From Aureobasidium sp. EXF-3400 (lineage: Eukaryota > Ascomycota > Dothideomycetes > Dothideales > Saccotheciaceae), in NCBI GenBank assembly GCA_024195585.1, contig SWBL01000105.1, positions 82,976-146,975 of the forward strand: 64,000 bases of DNA, read 5' to 3'. The position numbers and the translations under genes are program-made. Shown piece by piece: positions 21,121 to 31,305 of this stretch (the first letter of the stretch is position 1; the number at the start of each line of letters is the position of its first letter). The notes under the pieces were generated by a model that had not been told where the DNA came from, did no database searches, and saw only the letters and a list, made by a program, of their open reading frames with translations.

Positions 21121-23484
21121 ATGGTCAACGCCGCTAAGAAAGCAGTTCTGAATGTGACCGCGCAACAGAGCCGCTTCCATGCACAGAAACAAGAATCCGC
21201 CTCGACCGAGATCACAGTCAAAGATCTCAGCATCACGATCGGTAACCACGAGATTCTGAGCCATGCCGAACTACAATTGCATCCAGGTCGACACTACGTC
21301 TTGGTGGGCCGCAATGGTGTGGGCAAGTCCAGTAAGTAACACCAAACAGATCTTGATTATCATGTTCCTGAGCATTTCATGTGCTTATTGTTTCATACTA
21401 GCACTCCTAAGAGCCATGGCCGAAGGACTCGTCCCTGGAATACCAGCCGCCACACGTATCTTACTCCTAGGTCAAGTGCAAGAGGACGAAGACGATGGTT
21501 CTTCTGCCCATTCCTCGCCCAACGAGACTGTACTTGAACACGTTCTACGTAGTGACAAACAGCGGGAGCGCTTCCTATTGGAAGCAAGCAGGCTGTCTAC
21601 GGCCATGGATAATGTTGAGGATCCTACTGCGTTGCTGAAGGTATACCGACAACTGAGACGTGAGCGATTGCAACATGATGTTGATGAAGCGAGACGACGG
21701 GCCTCAAAGACGAGTGGCGTCAGGGGGCTAGGAGCAAGAAAAGCACTTACGGCTTTGGAAGAGGAGTTGGCTGTTGCTTCGAAGAGGTAAGAAGTGCCGT
21801 TTGCTGAGAGAATACGCTATTGACATCCCCTCCTAGACTTGACCAACTAGACATCTCGAGCGATCTTGAGACGGAAGCGAGTACGACAGTCACGGAAGAG
21901 ATGCAGGGCGCCATTGACATGCTGTCCGACGTGCAAGCATCTCTAGTATCAGTACAGTCTCTCCTTCCAGTGTGACACTAGATATGCTCGTACTGATCCA
22001 AAACCCAGATGGACGCCTCCGGCGCGGAAGCAAGAGCACGATCTGTGTTGCTCGGCATAGGATTCTCAACACAACGCATAGAGAATCCCGTATCTCAACT
22101 ATCTGGAGGCTGGAAGACTCGCTGCAGTCTGGCATCTGCACTTTGCCAATCGGCGGACCTCCTTCTCTTGGACGAACCGACCAATTTTCTCGACTTACCG
22201 TCTATCATCTGGTTGGAGAAGTACATTCAGACACTCGATTCCCAAACCACTCTGATCACGGTAACACACGATCGGTCTTTCGCGGACGGAGTTGCAGACG
22301 AACTTCTCGTCTTACGGAACCAGAGTCTGGAAGCGTTCAAGGGCAATGTATCCGGCTACGAGACTGCAAGATGGCGATCTTACAAGTATCTCAGTAGGAT
22401 GCAAGCCGCTCAAGAAAAGCAAAAGAAACACATGCAAGCAACCATTGACCAAAACCTCAAGATGGCAAAGCGCTCAGGAGACGACAAAAAACTCAAGCAA
22501 GTGTCCTCGCGGAAGAAGAAATTGAACGAGCGAATGGGTATGGAGGTTTCGGCCAAAGGCACGAGATTCAAACTTAACAGAGACAGAGCGGGTTGGCACG
22601 ATAGCTTGCGGGATGGCATTGAGGTTCCTGACTTTGATCCTCCACCGCGCATGGCATTTCCTGTCTCTCCATCTGATCTTCGCTTCCCTGGTGCTCTGGT
22701 TTCTCTCGAGAATGCCTGCTTCGACTATCGTGTTGCCAAAACGCAGATACCCATCTTGCGGGACATCAACCTCAACATCCATCTGGGAGAGCGTGTAGGG
22801 ATAGTTGGCATGAACGGCTCGGGAAAATCTACCTTGGTTTCTCTGATGATTGCAAACTCACAAGGCAGCGCAGACGGCCCTGTGCCAAGCAAGGGCAACA
22901 TCACACGGCATACTAGAGCAAAAATTGGCCTGTATTCGCAGCAGGCCGTCGAGGAGCTCCAGGACATTGCTTTGGCCAAACCCGGGTTGACTGCACTGAC
23001 GCACCTGCTGGAATATACGAGCGGGAACCTCTCTGAACAGGAAGCACGCGGCCTTCTTTCTTCCCTAGGTCTTGCTGGCAAAGTGACCTCAGAGGTGCCC
23101 TTGAGAAATCTCTCAGGCGGACAGAAAGTGCGCCTAGCGCTAGCCAAAGTGCTGTGGGACCCACCGCATCTGCTCATCCTGGACGAGGTCACTACACACC
23201 TAGACCCAGACAGTATACAAGCACTTGCCCTCAGGCTTCGGGAGTACCAGGGAGCCATCTTGCTCATCACGCACGATCGCTTCTTCATGCGGTGCGTGGT
23301 TGAGGGCGAGTCACCTAAAAGCTCGGGGGAAGGTACCGAAGATGAATCGGATGATGAGTCAAATAGCGACGAAGACGGCCTACCAGAGTGTGGAGTTGTA
23401 TATCGTCTGTTCAAGGCGAAATTGAAGAAACTGGCAGGTGGTATGCAGCAGTACGAAGAGATGGGCGCAAAGCTATTGTCCTGA
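21121..23484 (+). CDS. ABC-F family ATPase (soluble, two nucleotide-binding domains)
   Basis: Exons are 21121-21331, 21402-21786, 21837-21951 and 22009-23484 with introns of 70, 50 and 57 nt, giving 728 aa. ABC-F proteins lack membrane helices and act on ribosomes (Gcn20, Arb1, New1 and eEF3 relatives). Visible: NBD1 with GRNGVGKST (about 63-72), LSGGWKTR (about 268-275) and LLLLDEPTNFLDL (about 288-300), H-loop THDRSF; an arm/linker rich in Lys and Gln (AAQEKQKKHMQATID, SRKKKLNERMG); NBD2 with GMNGSGKST (about 505), LSGGQKVRLALAKV, and LLILDEVTTHLDP (about 627), H-loop THDRFF. NBD2 has Val-Thr-Thr where DEPTNH is standard. A Ser/Asp/Glu tail segment follows (about 665-690). The exact orthologue among fungal ABC-Fs is not resolved. 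It ends 25 bp from the converging dynactin gene. Confidence 0.9.
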
Positions 23485-23502
23485 GTAGGTAGATGTTGTG
23501 TC

Positions 23503-23508
23503 AATAAA
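23503..23508 (+). terminator. Poly(A) signal AATAAA of the ABC-F gene
   Basis: AATAAA lies 18 bp after the ABC-F stop and 1 bp before the stop codon of the converging RO-10-like gene. The ABC-F transcript is therefore expected to run antisense into RO-10 coding sequence. Confidence 0.5.
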
Positions 23509-23509
23509 A

Positions 23510-24180
23510 TCAGACAGGGTTGTCGTTCTGCTTCTTGTCGGTCTCTGCTCTCCTGACGAGTTTCTCTTGATTCATGAGTCTTGATTCCCACTCGGTCCAG
23601 CAATCGTCCATCCCGATGATGGCTGAATTATACCATCTGGCTAGTAGAGCAAGACTCTCATGTCGCAGTTGGGCGGTAGATTCTTGTTGGGCGTTTTGTC
23701 TTTGTGCAAGACGTTGTAGGCGAGGGAGCAATTGAATAAGGGCGGCCGAGGAAGAGGGATCAGGGACTGGCAGGTCTTGTAGAGAGGTCAAACGAGCAGC
23801 TGTAGCTTGGTAGGATGGGGCATGAGAGAGAACGAGGGCGGTCAGGGCATCATGGGTCATGTCAGGGGCATGGTGTTGATGTTGTGATTCTGCGAGAGGG
23901 TCAGGCGGGTCGAGAACATGTCGTGGGACAGGCAAGAGTTACGCAGGGCGACAATGTCACGAGCGGGTTTGGAGTCGGATAGGACAGAGTTGAAGGAAGA
24001 TTGTAGAGCTTGTAGTCGAGCAGCGATGGATTGATTTATGGTTGTGTCGGTGGACGTTTGGTCGTTGGAGTCCGGGTCGGTAGCGGTGGAGGTACCGTAG
24101 AGCAAGAAACGCACGCGTTGCAATCGCTGCTCCAAGGCGTCAAGGGTCTGAATGGCGGTATCTTGTGCTATGGACGACAT
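23510..24180 (-). CDS. Probable dynactin p24 subunit / nuclear distribution protein RO-10
   Basis: Exons are 23943-24180 and 23510-23889 with a 53 nt intron, giving 205 aa. The protein is almost wholly helical and heptad-like (LDALEQRLQRVRFLL, IAARLQALQSSFNSVL, LIQLLPRLQRLAQRQ) and ends with LARWYNSAIIGMDDCWTEWE followed by a charged stretch. That WYN...WTEWE region is what I recall of the Neurospora RO-10 / dynactin subunit 3 (p24) family, which sits in the dynactin shoulder and supports dynein-driven nuclear migration. The assignment rests on that segment plus size and coiled-coil nature. It is tail-to-tail with the ABC-F gene and head-to-head with the AVT-type transporter. Confidence 0.68.
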
Positions 24181-24409
24181 GGTCGTGTGATGTGTTGGTG
24201 TTGTGTGAGGGGAGGATGGTGTGTTTCATGCGCTTATGACGAGAAATGGCGAACTTGGGTGATCAACACAGTCGGAGCCGAGTGCCGATCTTGGCTTGAC
24301 CAGACGATAGACAGCGGCGATACAGCGCAATCAATTCTCTCTCACGCAATGGTCTGTCGCTAGCTAAATACTCCAGTCCTTGCCGCCGGCTCAGCACCCA
24401 CACCAAACC
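24181..24409. promoter_or_regulatory. Short divergent promoter RO-10-like / AVT transporter
   Basis: Only 229 bp separate the two divergent start codons, so the genes share a bidirectional promoter. It is rich in GTGT/TGTTG just upstream of the RO-10-like gene. No TATA-like element is obvious. Confidence 0.5.
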
Positions 24410-25996
24410 ATGACTAGCTACGCTTCAATCCGTTCGCACCACAGCGACGACTCGTCGCGCCCCAACAGCACCGCCAGCATGTCGCGCCGTCCGCGCCGCA
24501 AAGAGAACGGTGTCCACGGCCACGCTTCCTGGACCAGCAGTGTAATCAACCTGGTCAACACCATCGTCGGTGCCGGCGTGCTGGCCATGCCCTCGGCCCT
24601 GTCCAACATGGGCATTTTGCTCGGTATCCTCGTCATCGTCTGGTCTGGTCTTGCTTCTGGCTTCGGTCTATACCTCCAAACGAGATGCGCCAGATACCTG
24701 GATCGCGGCAATGCGAGCTTCTTCGCTCTGAGTCAAATCACATACCCCAACGCTGCCGTCATCTTCGACGCTGCCATCGCTATCAAGTGTTTCGGTGTTG
24801 GCATTAGTTATCTCATTATTATCGGCGATCTCATGCCCGGTGTCGTCCGTGGCTTTACAGACACTCCCGCTGCTGAATATCTGCTGGACAGACACTTCTG
24901 GGTTACTGCCTTCATGTGAGTATATAACCGACTCTGCTATTCTCTTCTCGTCTCTGACAATTGATCAGGCTTGTCGTGATCCCTCTCTCCTTCCTTCGCA
25001 GACTCGATTCCCTTAAGTATACCAGCATCATTGCTCTCGTTTCTATCGGTTATCTGGTCGTGCTGGTCGTTTACCACTTTGCAAAAGGCGATGACATGGG
25101 TCTCAAGGGCGATATCAGTATCGTGCCCGACAAGGGTATCGTCCCTATCTTGGCCAGTTTCCCCGTCATCGTCTTTGCCTATACCTGCCATCAAAACATG
25201 TTCTCCATTCTCAACGAGATCGAGGATAACAGCCCCTTCAGGACCACCTCTGTCGTTTTGGCCAGCATTGGCAGTTCCGGCAGTATCTATCTGCTCGTTG
25301 CTATAACTGGATACCTGACTTTTGGTGATAACGTCGCTGGCAACATTGTCGCTCAGTGTAAGTCACGATATCAACTCAACACTTTCTGTGATAAATCTCT
25401 GACAAATCCCAGATATTCCTTCGGTGGCATCGACGATCGGAAAAGCAGCCATTGTTGTGCTTGTCATGTTCTCATACCCTCTACAGGTTCATCCTTGCCG
25501 TGCTTCCGTTGATGCGGTACTTAAATGGCGCCCAGCTTCGCGTAAGCAGCCAGAATACGCCTCTGTCAATGGCTCTCCATCTCGCTCGACCCTTCTGAGT
25601 TCTGCGAGCAGCTCACAGAAAGGTCGTGGTGAGATGAGCGACAGACGTTTCGCGGTCATTACTACAGCCATCATTATCTTGAGCTACATTGTAGCCATGA
25701 CAGTGTCGTCTCTAGCGGTGGTGCTCGCATACGTCGGCAGTACTGGAAGCACCTCAATCAGTTTTATCCTTCCAGGACTGTTCTACTACAAGATCTCATC
25801 ACCGGACTCGCCGCATCACCAGCGATTGCTCAAGGAGGACGATGATGAAGAGGCAGAGGTGGATGGCGAAGCAGTAGCGGGTGGATGGAACAGTGGAAGC
25901 ATCCTGCGCAAAGCCAGTCTTGGGCTAGCAATCTACGGATTGCTGGTCATGGTGGTTTGCCTCATCACCAACACATTCTTTGTTGTTGCTCACTGA
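24410..25996 (+). CDS. Vacuolar amino-acid transporter, AVT5/6/7 type (AAAP family)
   Basis: Exons are 24410-24915, 24969-25357 and 25413-25996 with introns of 53 and 55 nt, giving 492 aa. AVT proteins of this type export amino acids from the vacuole. Visible: polar Ser/Arg-rich N-terminus, then the family opening ASWTSSVINLVNTIVGAGVL, about eleven hydrophobic helices, the central HQNMFSILNEIEDN loop, and the late motif FSYPLQVHPCRASVDAVL. A cytosolic Ser-rich loop (SVNGSPSRSTLLSSASSSQK) sits between late helices, and an acidic loop (KEDDDEEAEVDGE) precedes the last one. Start at 24410 is the first ATG; the frame upstream opens on a TTG. Which of AVT5, 6 or 7 it matches is not resolved. Confidence 0.9.
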
Positions 25997-26325
25997 TCTA
26001 GATCTCGATACCAATCAAAAGTAATGTCTTGTCCTATTCAATTATGCTATCCATGCCATTGTCACATGCCTCGGCCCAAAAGCGGTGACGCAAGGAAAAT
26101 CTGGGGAAGGCGCGTGGGGCACATGCATGTCGAGACTCGAACCAGACCGTGACAAAAGACTTAGGAGCCGTCTTTTCTGCATGCACTCCGCAGTATACCA
26201 CAGTTCAAGTATACTTGCCCCGCAGACCAGGGAACGAGTACAACTGGACGATAAAAGGTGCGCCTTAGCCCGGTCCTCGTCTTGCAATGCCCTGCTGACT
26301 CGTACTGTAGAAACATCGCTCCATC
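25997..26325 (+). promoter_or_regulatory. Gap between AVT transporter and carrier gene
   Basis: This 329 bp holds the AVT 3' UTR and the carrier promoter. It was inspected for a tRNA because of a TCGAAC stretch near 26135; no cloverleaf forms. Confidence 0.4.
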
Positions 26326-27843
26326 ATGTCCGTCTACAACAGTCAGCTGGTATCACGCCTCATGAACGCCATCGACCGCTTGAATTACTCTGCTGACTAT
26401 GGAGTCGAGGATGCCTTTGAGCTCTACCACAAGATCCAGGAACAGAACGAACAACGAGGCCCTAGCACCGATGGCATAGGTCTGCCGGCCCTGGGTCACG
26501 CTCTAGCAGGTTCTGCCGGTACTGCTCTGTCGCATCTCATTCTCTACCCTCTCGATCTCGTTATCACCCGTCTTCAAGTTCAACAACAGCTCAAAACACC
26601 CGGGGAGGCTCCCTCTGCCGCCAGAGAAGCCGACGATGCCGAATATACCAGTCTTGCCGACGCCGCGCAGAAGATATACACACATGAAGGAGGATTACAA
26701 GCTTTCTGGAATGGCTGCGCAACAGACACGACGAAGAGTGTGATTGACAGCTTCTTGTTCTTCCTTGCATACACGGCTTTCCGCCAGCGTCAGCAGAAGA
26801 AACTGGGCACCAAATCCTTGCCGGTCTTCCATGAATTGGGTGTCGGCATAGCTGCGGGTGCTCTGTCCAAGTTTGTCACGACTCCAATCCAACAAGTTGT
26901 CACCAGGAAGCAGACTGCCGCTCTGATTGCTGCAAGAGACAAGACTTCTTCTCTACCTCCCAGCATGGCATCCAAACTCAGTGTGAAGGATATCTTCCTT
27001 CAGATTCGAAGTGAGCGTGGCCTAAAGGGCTTCTGGGCCGGTTACAGTGCCAGTTTGATCCTGACATTGAATCCCGCCTTGACTTTCCTACTTCAAAACC
27101 TCTTGAAAAGGACGTTACTGCCTCGTTCTCAACGCGACAAGCCAGGACCAAAGGCCCTATTCCTCATTGCTGCCATGTCCAAAGCCACAGCATCAACCGT
27201 CACCTACCCCTTCAGTCTGGCCAAGAGTCGCGCCCAAGTATCCCGACCTGTGGCAGAAGACACACAACGCAAAACTCCTTCTTACCTTGAGAAACCAGAT
27301 CTCTCCTCCGACTCGAAGATCACCGCTCGATCCAAGAAAGTCCTGCGACTGGTCTTCTGGCAACAATTCCAGCAACTTGCAATCTTCCGGTCGCTGGCCA
27401 ATATTTACAACACCGAAGGCGTCAAAGGTCTCTACAGCGGTCTTGACGCCGAAGTTATCAAAGGCTTCCTCGGTCATGGTCTTAGTATGGTACTGAAAGA
27501 ACGCATCCACGTTCTGATTATCTCGGCCTACTACACCATCCTCAAGGCGACCAAACAGTGGCCTCACGATCTCGGATCTGTAGGTGAACAGGCAAAGAAT
27601 GAATTCGAACGGGTCAAGGGTGTCGCTGTTGATATGGCAGAGAGTGCTGTCGAGGCTGGCAAGGATGCAGGTCAGCGTGTGCAGAATGTTGGCGAGACTG
27701 TTGTTGAAGGTGTGAAGCATGCTGTCGAATCTGGTGGAGAGACTGTACAGAGTGTCAGCAGCAATGTCAGTGGGAGATTGCAGAATGCCAGCGAGACAGT
27801 GGTTGAGGGAGTGAAGAACTCGGTCAACAAGACAGAAGAGTAA
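26326..27843 (+). CDS. Mitochondrial-carrier-family protein, peroxisomal type, with amphipathic C-terminal tail
   Basis: A single exon encodes 505 aa. Carrier-family proteins have three ~100-residue repeats, each with P-x-D/E-x-x-K/R. Here the first repeat has YPLDLVITRLQ (about 72-82), the second TPIQQVVTRKQ and the third YPFSLAKSRAQ, so only the first keeps a full canonical motif. The opening LGHALAGSAGTALSHLILYP is closest to what I recall of peroxisomal carriers (PMP47/Ant1-like) that move adenine nucleotides; the substrate is not proven. Residues about 420-505 are an added tail of Val/Gly/Glu/Ala/Ser-rich helical repeats with two copies of ETVVEGVK exactly 33 residues apart (457 and 490). 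The family normally ends near 330 residues, so the N-terminal extension and this tail are extra. Confidence 0.8.
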   Translation: MSVYNSQLVSRLMNAIDRLNYSADYGVEDAFELYHKIQEQNEQRGPSTDGIGLPALGHALAGSAGTALSHLILYPLDLVITRLQVQQQLKTPGEAPSAAREADDAEYTSLADAAQKIYTHEGGLQAFWNGCATDTTKSVIDSFLFFLAYTAFRQRQQKKLGTKSLPVFHELGVGIAAGALSKFVTTPIQQVVTRKQTAALIAARDKTSSLPPSMASKLSVKDIFLQIRSERGLKGFWAGYSASLILTLNPALTFLLQNLLKRTLLPRSQRDKPGPKALFLIAAMSKATASTVTYPFSLAKSRAQVSRPVAEDTQRKTPSYLEKPDLSSDSKITARSKKVLRLVFWQQFQQLAIFRSLANIYNTEGVKGLYSGLDAEVIKGFLGHGLSMVLKERIHVLIISAYYTILKATKQWPHDLGSVGEQAKNEFERVKGVAVDMAESAVEAGKDAGQRVQNVGETVVEGVKHAVESGGETVQSVSSNVSGRLQNASETVVEGVKNSVNKTEE

Positions 27844-28073
27844 TGTTTCAAGGAAGCTCGGAATCTAACGATGTCACGATCGGCGAGAGAGATGGCGATG
27901 GTTCACAGTACTCGGAGTGGGAATAGTTTCAGATACTTTTTGACTTCTTCTTGTATTAAAATGAAATGCATTTGCGAGTTTAAACTCTAACAGCTCTAAC
28001 CAAGGCTAAATGATGACTCTGAAATGAATACGCGCGACGAAAAACGCAAAACAAACTTCTTCATGAAACAGAT

Positions 28074-29747
28074 TTACTTGTACGACAAGAAAGTACCAGT
28101 GTTAGTCGTGTTCAAAGCAGGTCTTTTCGTGGTAGCCTGGTTGTTCTCGTTGATGTTCTTGAACTGCACGGGTGTGGAGGCGTCGCTGGTGGGATTGACG
28201 TCTGTGAACTGGGTCGGGACCACCTTGCTCTCAGTTGAGTCAACAGTGGAGCTTGCGAACGGAGAAGAGAGTTGGGTCTCGGTTGTGTCCATGCTCTTGA
28301 ATGGAGTGCCAGCCATAGCGCTCTGGACAGAACCATTGTCGCTGAACGAAACAGGGGCCGTAGTGTCCTGGAAATAGGAGCCCACATCTTTGAATGGGGT
28401 AGATTGTAAGGCTGAGCTTGTCTCCACGCTCTGGAATGATGTGGGTTGTACGGCTGGTGCGCTCGTCTGAGCAGAATACTGGGTAGGAAGGGTAGCAGTG
28501 GTAGGCTCTGCTTGCTGCTGCTGCTCTGCCGGCGCCGTCAACGAGGCGTCAGGCACGTACATCTTCTTGACAGGTACCTCGTCTTCTTCGCTGTGGAATC
28601 GCTTCTCCTTCATTGCCGGTCTGGTCTGTTGTTGGGGCTGCTGGCGGAAGTATTGACATTGGTCCTGCTCCTTGTTATTGGATGCCTCTTGCTTCTCTTG
28701 TGCGGCAAACTCGTCGGGAGTGGCACGCTTGGGGTCGTACTCTAGATACTCAAATTCCGGAGGATTGAAACCATTGGCGACTTCTTCTGCGGTCTTGTCC
28801 AACCATCCGCTCTCCAAGATCTGGTTGACATCCGGCCGCTGATAGGGGTCGGCCTTCAAGACCCATCTGAGGAAATCGACTTCTCCATCCTCCAGACCAC
28901 GTTGGCGTAAAAGCTCCCACTGGTCGCCTTTGTGCTTGCTTGGGTCGTTTGCAGGCAAAGGGACGTTTCCGTACACAGGCTCGTTTTGTAGCTTATAGTC
29001 ATTCATCAAAGCGCTCTTGACAGCGTCTTCTCTTTCAGCCATGCCTCCGTTCTTGGTTTCGAGATCGTCGTAGAGACCGGTCTTGGAGAAACGGGTGCGG
29101 GCCTCGAGCATATGGCAGTAGATGAGAGCCCAGCCCCATACGTCGACTCGAGAGGTGATGTCGCCTTTGAGGTAGACTTCGGGAGCGCGGTACGTGATGG
29201 GCTGAACTTTACCGTTCATGGGTTCCATGACGAGACCCAGGTCGCCCAGTTTCGCCTTGAGGTCGTGGTCCTTTTCTTCCGAGTCTGCATTGAAACCGTC
29301 GACCATGATGTTCTGAGGCTTCAGATCTGCGTATACGAGACCAGCAGCGTGTACGTCGCGTAGGCCTATAAGGACGTCTTTGGCGACAGTCTTGATTTCG
29401 GCGAGCGACATGGGTCTTTTCGTGCGTGCGTCCCAGAGGGTTGTTTCGGTGATCTCCAAGACAATCATTGGCGGGCCTCCAGTCTGGGTTGGAGGGATTC
29501 TGTCAACCTGTTGTCGGATGGCTGGCGAGTCCTTGAAGACCTCGTGCATGATCATCTCGTTTTGGAAGCTGGGCCATCCTGGCTGTGTGTCGATTTCGCC
29601 AGGTTCTTTGATAACGACCACTTGGATTGGTTTCTTGGGATCATTGCTCTGCTCGACAGCTGTCCAGACGTTGCTTTGACCCAACGGGCTAACTGCCAGG
29701 TACGTCTTGCCGCTCTCGCCGGTCAATCTTGCGCCTTCGGAAAGCAT
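28074..29747 (-). CDS. Divergent Ser/Thr protein kinase with C-terminal phenylalanine repeats
   Basis: A single exon encodes 557 aa. The N-terminal ~370 residues form a protein-kinase fold: probable ATP lysine in VVVIKEPG (about K47), catalytic loop VYADLKPQN with Asp about 141 (Tyr-Ala-Asp instead of His-Arg-Asp), metal site DLG instead of DFG (about 169-171), TYRAPEVYLKG, and WGWALIYCHML. The glycine loop is degenerate. Asp141, Asp169 and Lys47 are kept, so it could be active. No closely matching named kinase is recognised; it looks fungus-specific. A Gln-rich segment follows, then seven repeats of about 15 residues centred on Phe 438, 452, 468, 483, 497, 514 and 529, best seen as STPFKDV, GTPFKSM, PTQFTDV and PVQFKNI. 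The upstream frame is open but 29747 is the best ATG. Confidence 0.82.
   Translation of the reverse strand: MLSEGARLTGESGKTYLAVSPLGQSNVWTAVEQSNDPKKPIQVVVIKEPGEIDTQPGWPSFQNEMIMHEVFKDSPAIRQQVDRIPPTQTGGPPMIVLEITETTLWDARTKRPMSLAEIKTVAKDVLIGLRDVHAAGLVYADLKPQNIMVDGFNADSEEKDHDLKAKLGDLGLVMEPMNGKVQPITYRAPEVYLKGDITSRVDVWGWALIYCHMLEARTRFSKTGLYDDLETKNGGMAEREDAVKSALMNDYKLQNEPVYGNVPLPANDPSKHKGDQWELLRQRGLEDGEVDFLRWVLKADPYQRPDVNQILESGWLDKTAEEVANGFNPPEFEYLEYDPKRATPDEFAAQEKQEASNNKEQDQCQYFRQQPQQQTRPAMKEKRFHSEEDEVPVKKMYVPDASLTAPAEQQQQAEPTTATLPTQYSAQTSAPAVQPTSFQSVETSSALQSTPFKDVGSYFQDTTAPVSFSDNGSVQSAMAGTPFKSMDTTETQLSSPFASSTVDSTESKVVPTQFTDVNPTSDASTPVQFKNINENNQATTKRPALNTTNTGTFLSYK
28155..28442 (-). repeat. Seven tandem ~15-residue coding repeats (T-P-F-K-D-V type)
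   Basis: Within the C-terminal tail of the kinase gene. Phenylalanines recur at spacings 14, 16, 15, 14, 17 and 15 residues, each usually preceded by Ser/Thr-Pro or similar and followed by a polar residue, Asp/Ser/Asn and Val/Met/Ile. The DNA copies have drifted, so this is an old protein-level repeat and not a recent satellite. Confidence 0.75.
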
Positions 29748-31305
29748 GCTATGTGAATTGATTATGGTGTGGATGCGTGGGGTGGATGAATTGAGATGTT
29801 TGAGGTGGAGGAAGGAAAAACGAAAGACAATCCAGTCACGTAAAGTAGTTTGAGGTTGAACACGCATGCAACGTGACAGGCAAACCACAACACGCCAACC
29901 GGCTTTTACGTCACAGAGATGACGACTGGGTTCCTGAATCAACTCTGAGCTTGGGTGTTTTCTTGCTTCGACTCTACTTCCACCAATGCGACAATTCTTC
30001 CGGTCCTCTCATCTCACTGCCCCGGTAGTGTTTCAACAATCAGCAGGTATTCCCGGTACCTTGATCGAGGTCCATGCTCCGAGAAAATCTGCAGCTAGAA
30101 CGAGTCGAAGCAGATGACAGCCGCCTGTTTCGAACGACGAGGTTCGACGACCGTTTGCTTTAAACATCGTCAGAGCTCCATCAACCCCACAAAATTCTGT
30201 GGCTTGGGCGTCTCTAATAGGGCAAAGCACCGCGACAAGCTCCGAGGAAGCCTTTCTATTTTTACCAGTGCTCGCCTCTGTGGCAGTGTGGTCGACTCGT
30301 GTCGTGCTGTGTCGTTCTGCTTGAACACACAATGACATCTGCCAACGTGTTTCTGATATTGCTCGCCATCTTTTTCTTGGATGCCTGACTAGCTCTGACA
30401 GGGTCGCCACGACAGGGGTTGCTACTTGGACATACCTGCAGTAAATCGTCCACAAACCAGGTACTGGATGACGCGTCCGCCCTGCTATAGTGCTGTACCA
30501 GGTTTCAACGTGTCAGGCAGATTGTCGTGATCCTGTATTTCTTTTTGAAATCCTTTGGTCACCGGACGCGACATCGCTAAGCTGACTACAAGTCCACAAA
30601 GCGTGCCTCCACTTCCCGCTCGAAAAGCCATCTGACAGGCTTTCTCTACCATAAATCTTGCTTCTACATGCGCCAACATTTGTACGGAGGATGTACAGGG
30701 TGCGAACGCAGCCGAAGGTTATCGTGAGGCTTGCAGACTGCTTATTTCGAGTTTGGTAATACCATCTATTCGCTGCAATCCTTGAATATGCAGACGCACT
30801 GATGTGCGCGCTATCCATCGGATGTGAGAACACACTGTAGTATGTTATATGCGTACGCTACGCCCAAAAAAGACTAGCTATCGTACTGTAGGCACAGAAA
30901 ACATTACATCCTCAGTATAAGCATGGTAGGTTGCGAAAGTCAAGCAGGATGGGTTGAGTTTGACTTGATCCCAGCATCCGACTTCCAACTACTCACTCTA
31001 TGGGGTAGGTAGGCTCAACTATAGATTTTTTTGCAAACCAGTTCGAGTCACAATAAAAGCAATACACATCATGGAATTATGTTGTCAACAGGTAGGTCTC
31101 GTGTCAATTCTTATCTGTCATTCATACTATCGAAAGGAAGGCATTACATCTGTCGTTCATGGTTCAGAGCCTATATATTCCAACTTTGCCGGCCGAAGCC
31201 TTGCATTGGTCATGGGGACGACAGTCGTGGTCGGGTCGTGTGTCATTCCTTCACATGGTCAGTGATATACTAAGAAAACAAGGTAACCGACATACCTGTG
31301 CTGGT
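29748..31305. other. Kinase upstream region / HEX1 3' region, no gene seen
   Basis: A 1558 bp gap. It should hold the kinase promoter (nearer 29748) and the HEX1 3' UTR (nearer 31305). Frames in all six readings are short and without domains. No repeat or RNA gene seen. Confidence 0.4.

Noticed and set aside
26100..26170. tRNA-like TCGAACC stretch near 26135
   Set aside because: The flanking bases do not form a T-arm or acceptor stem.
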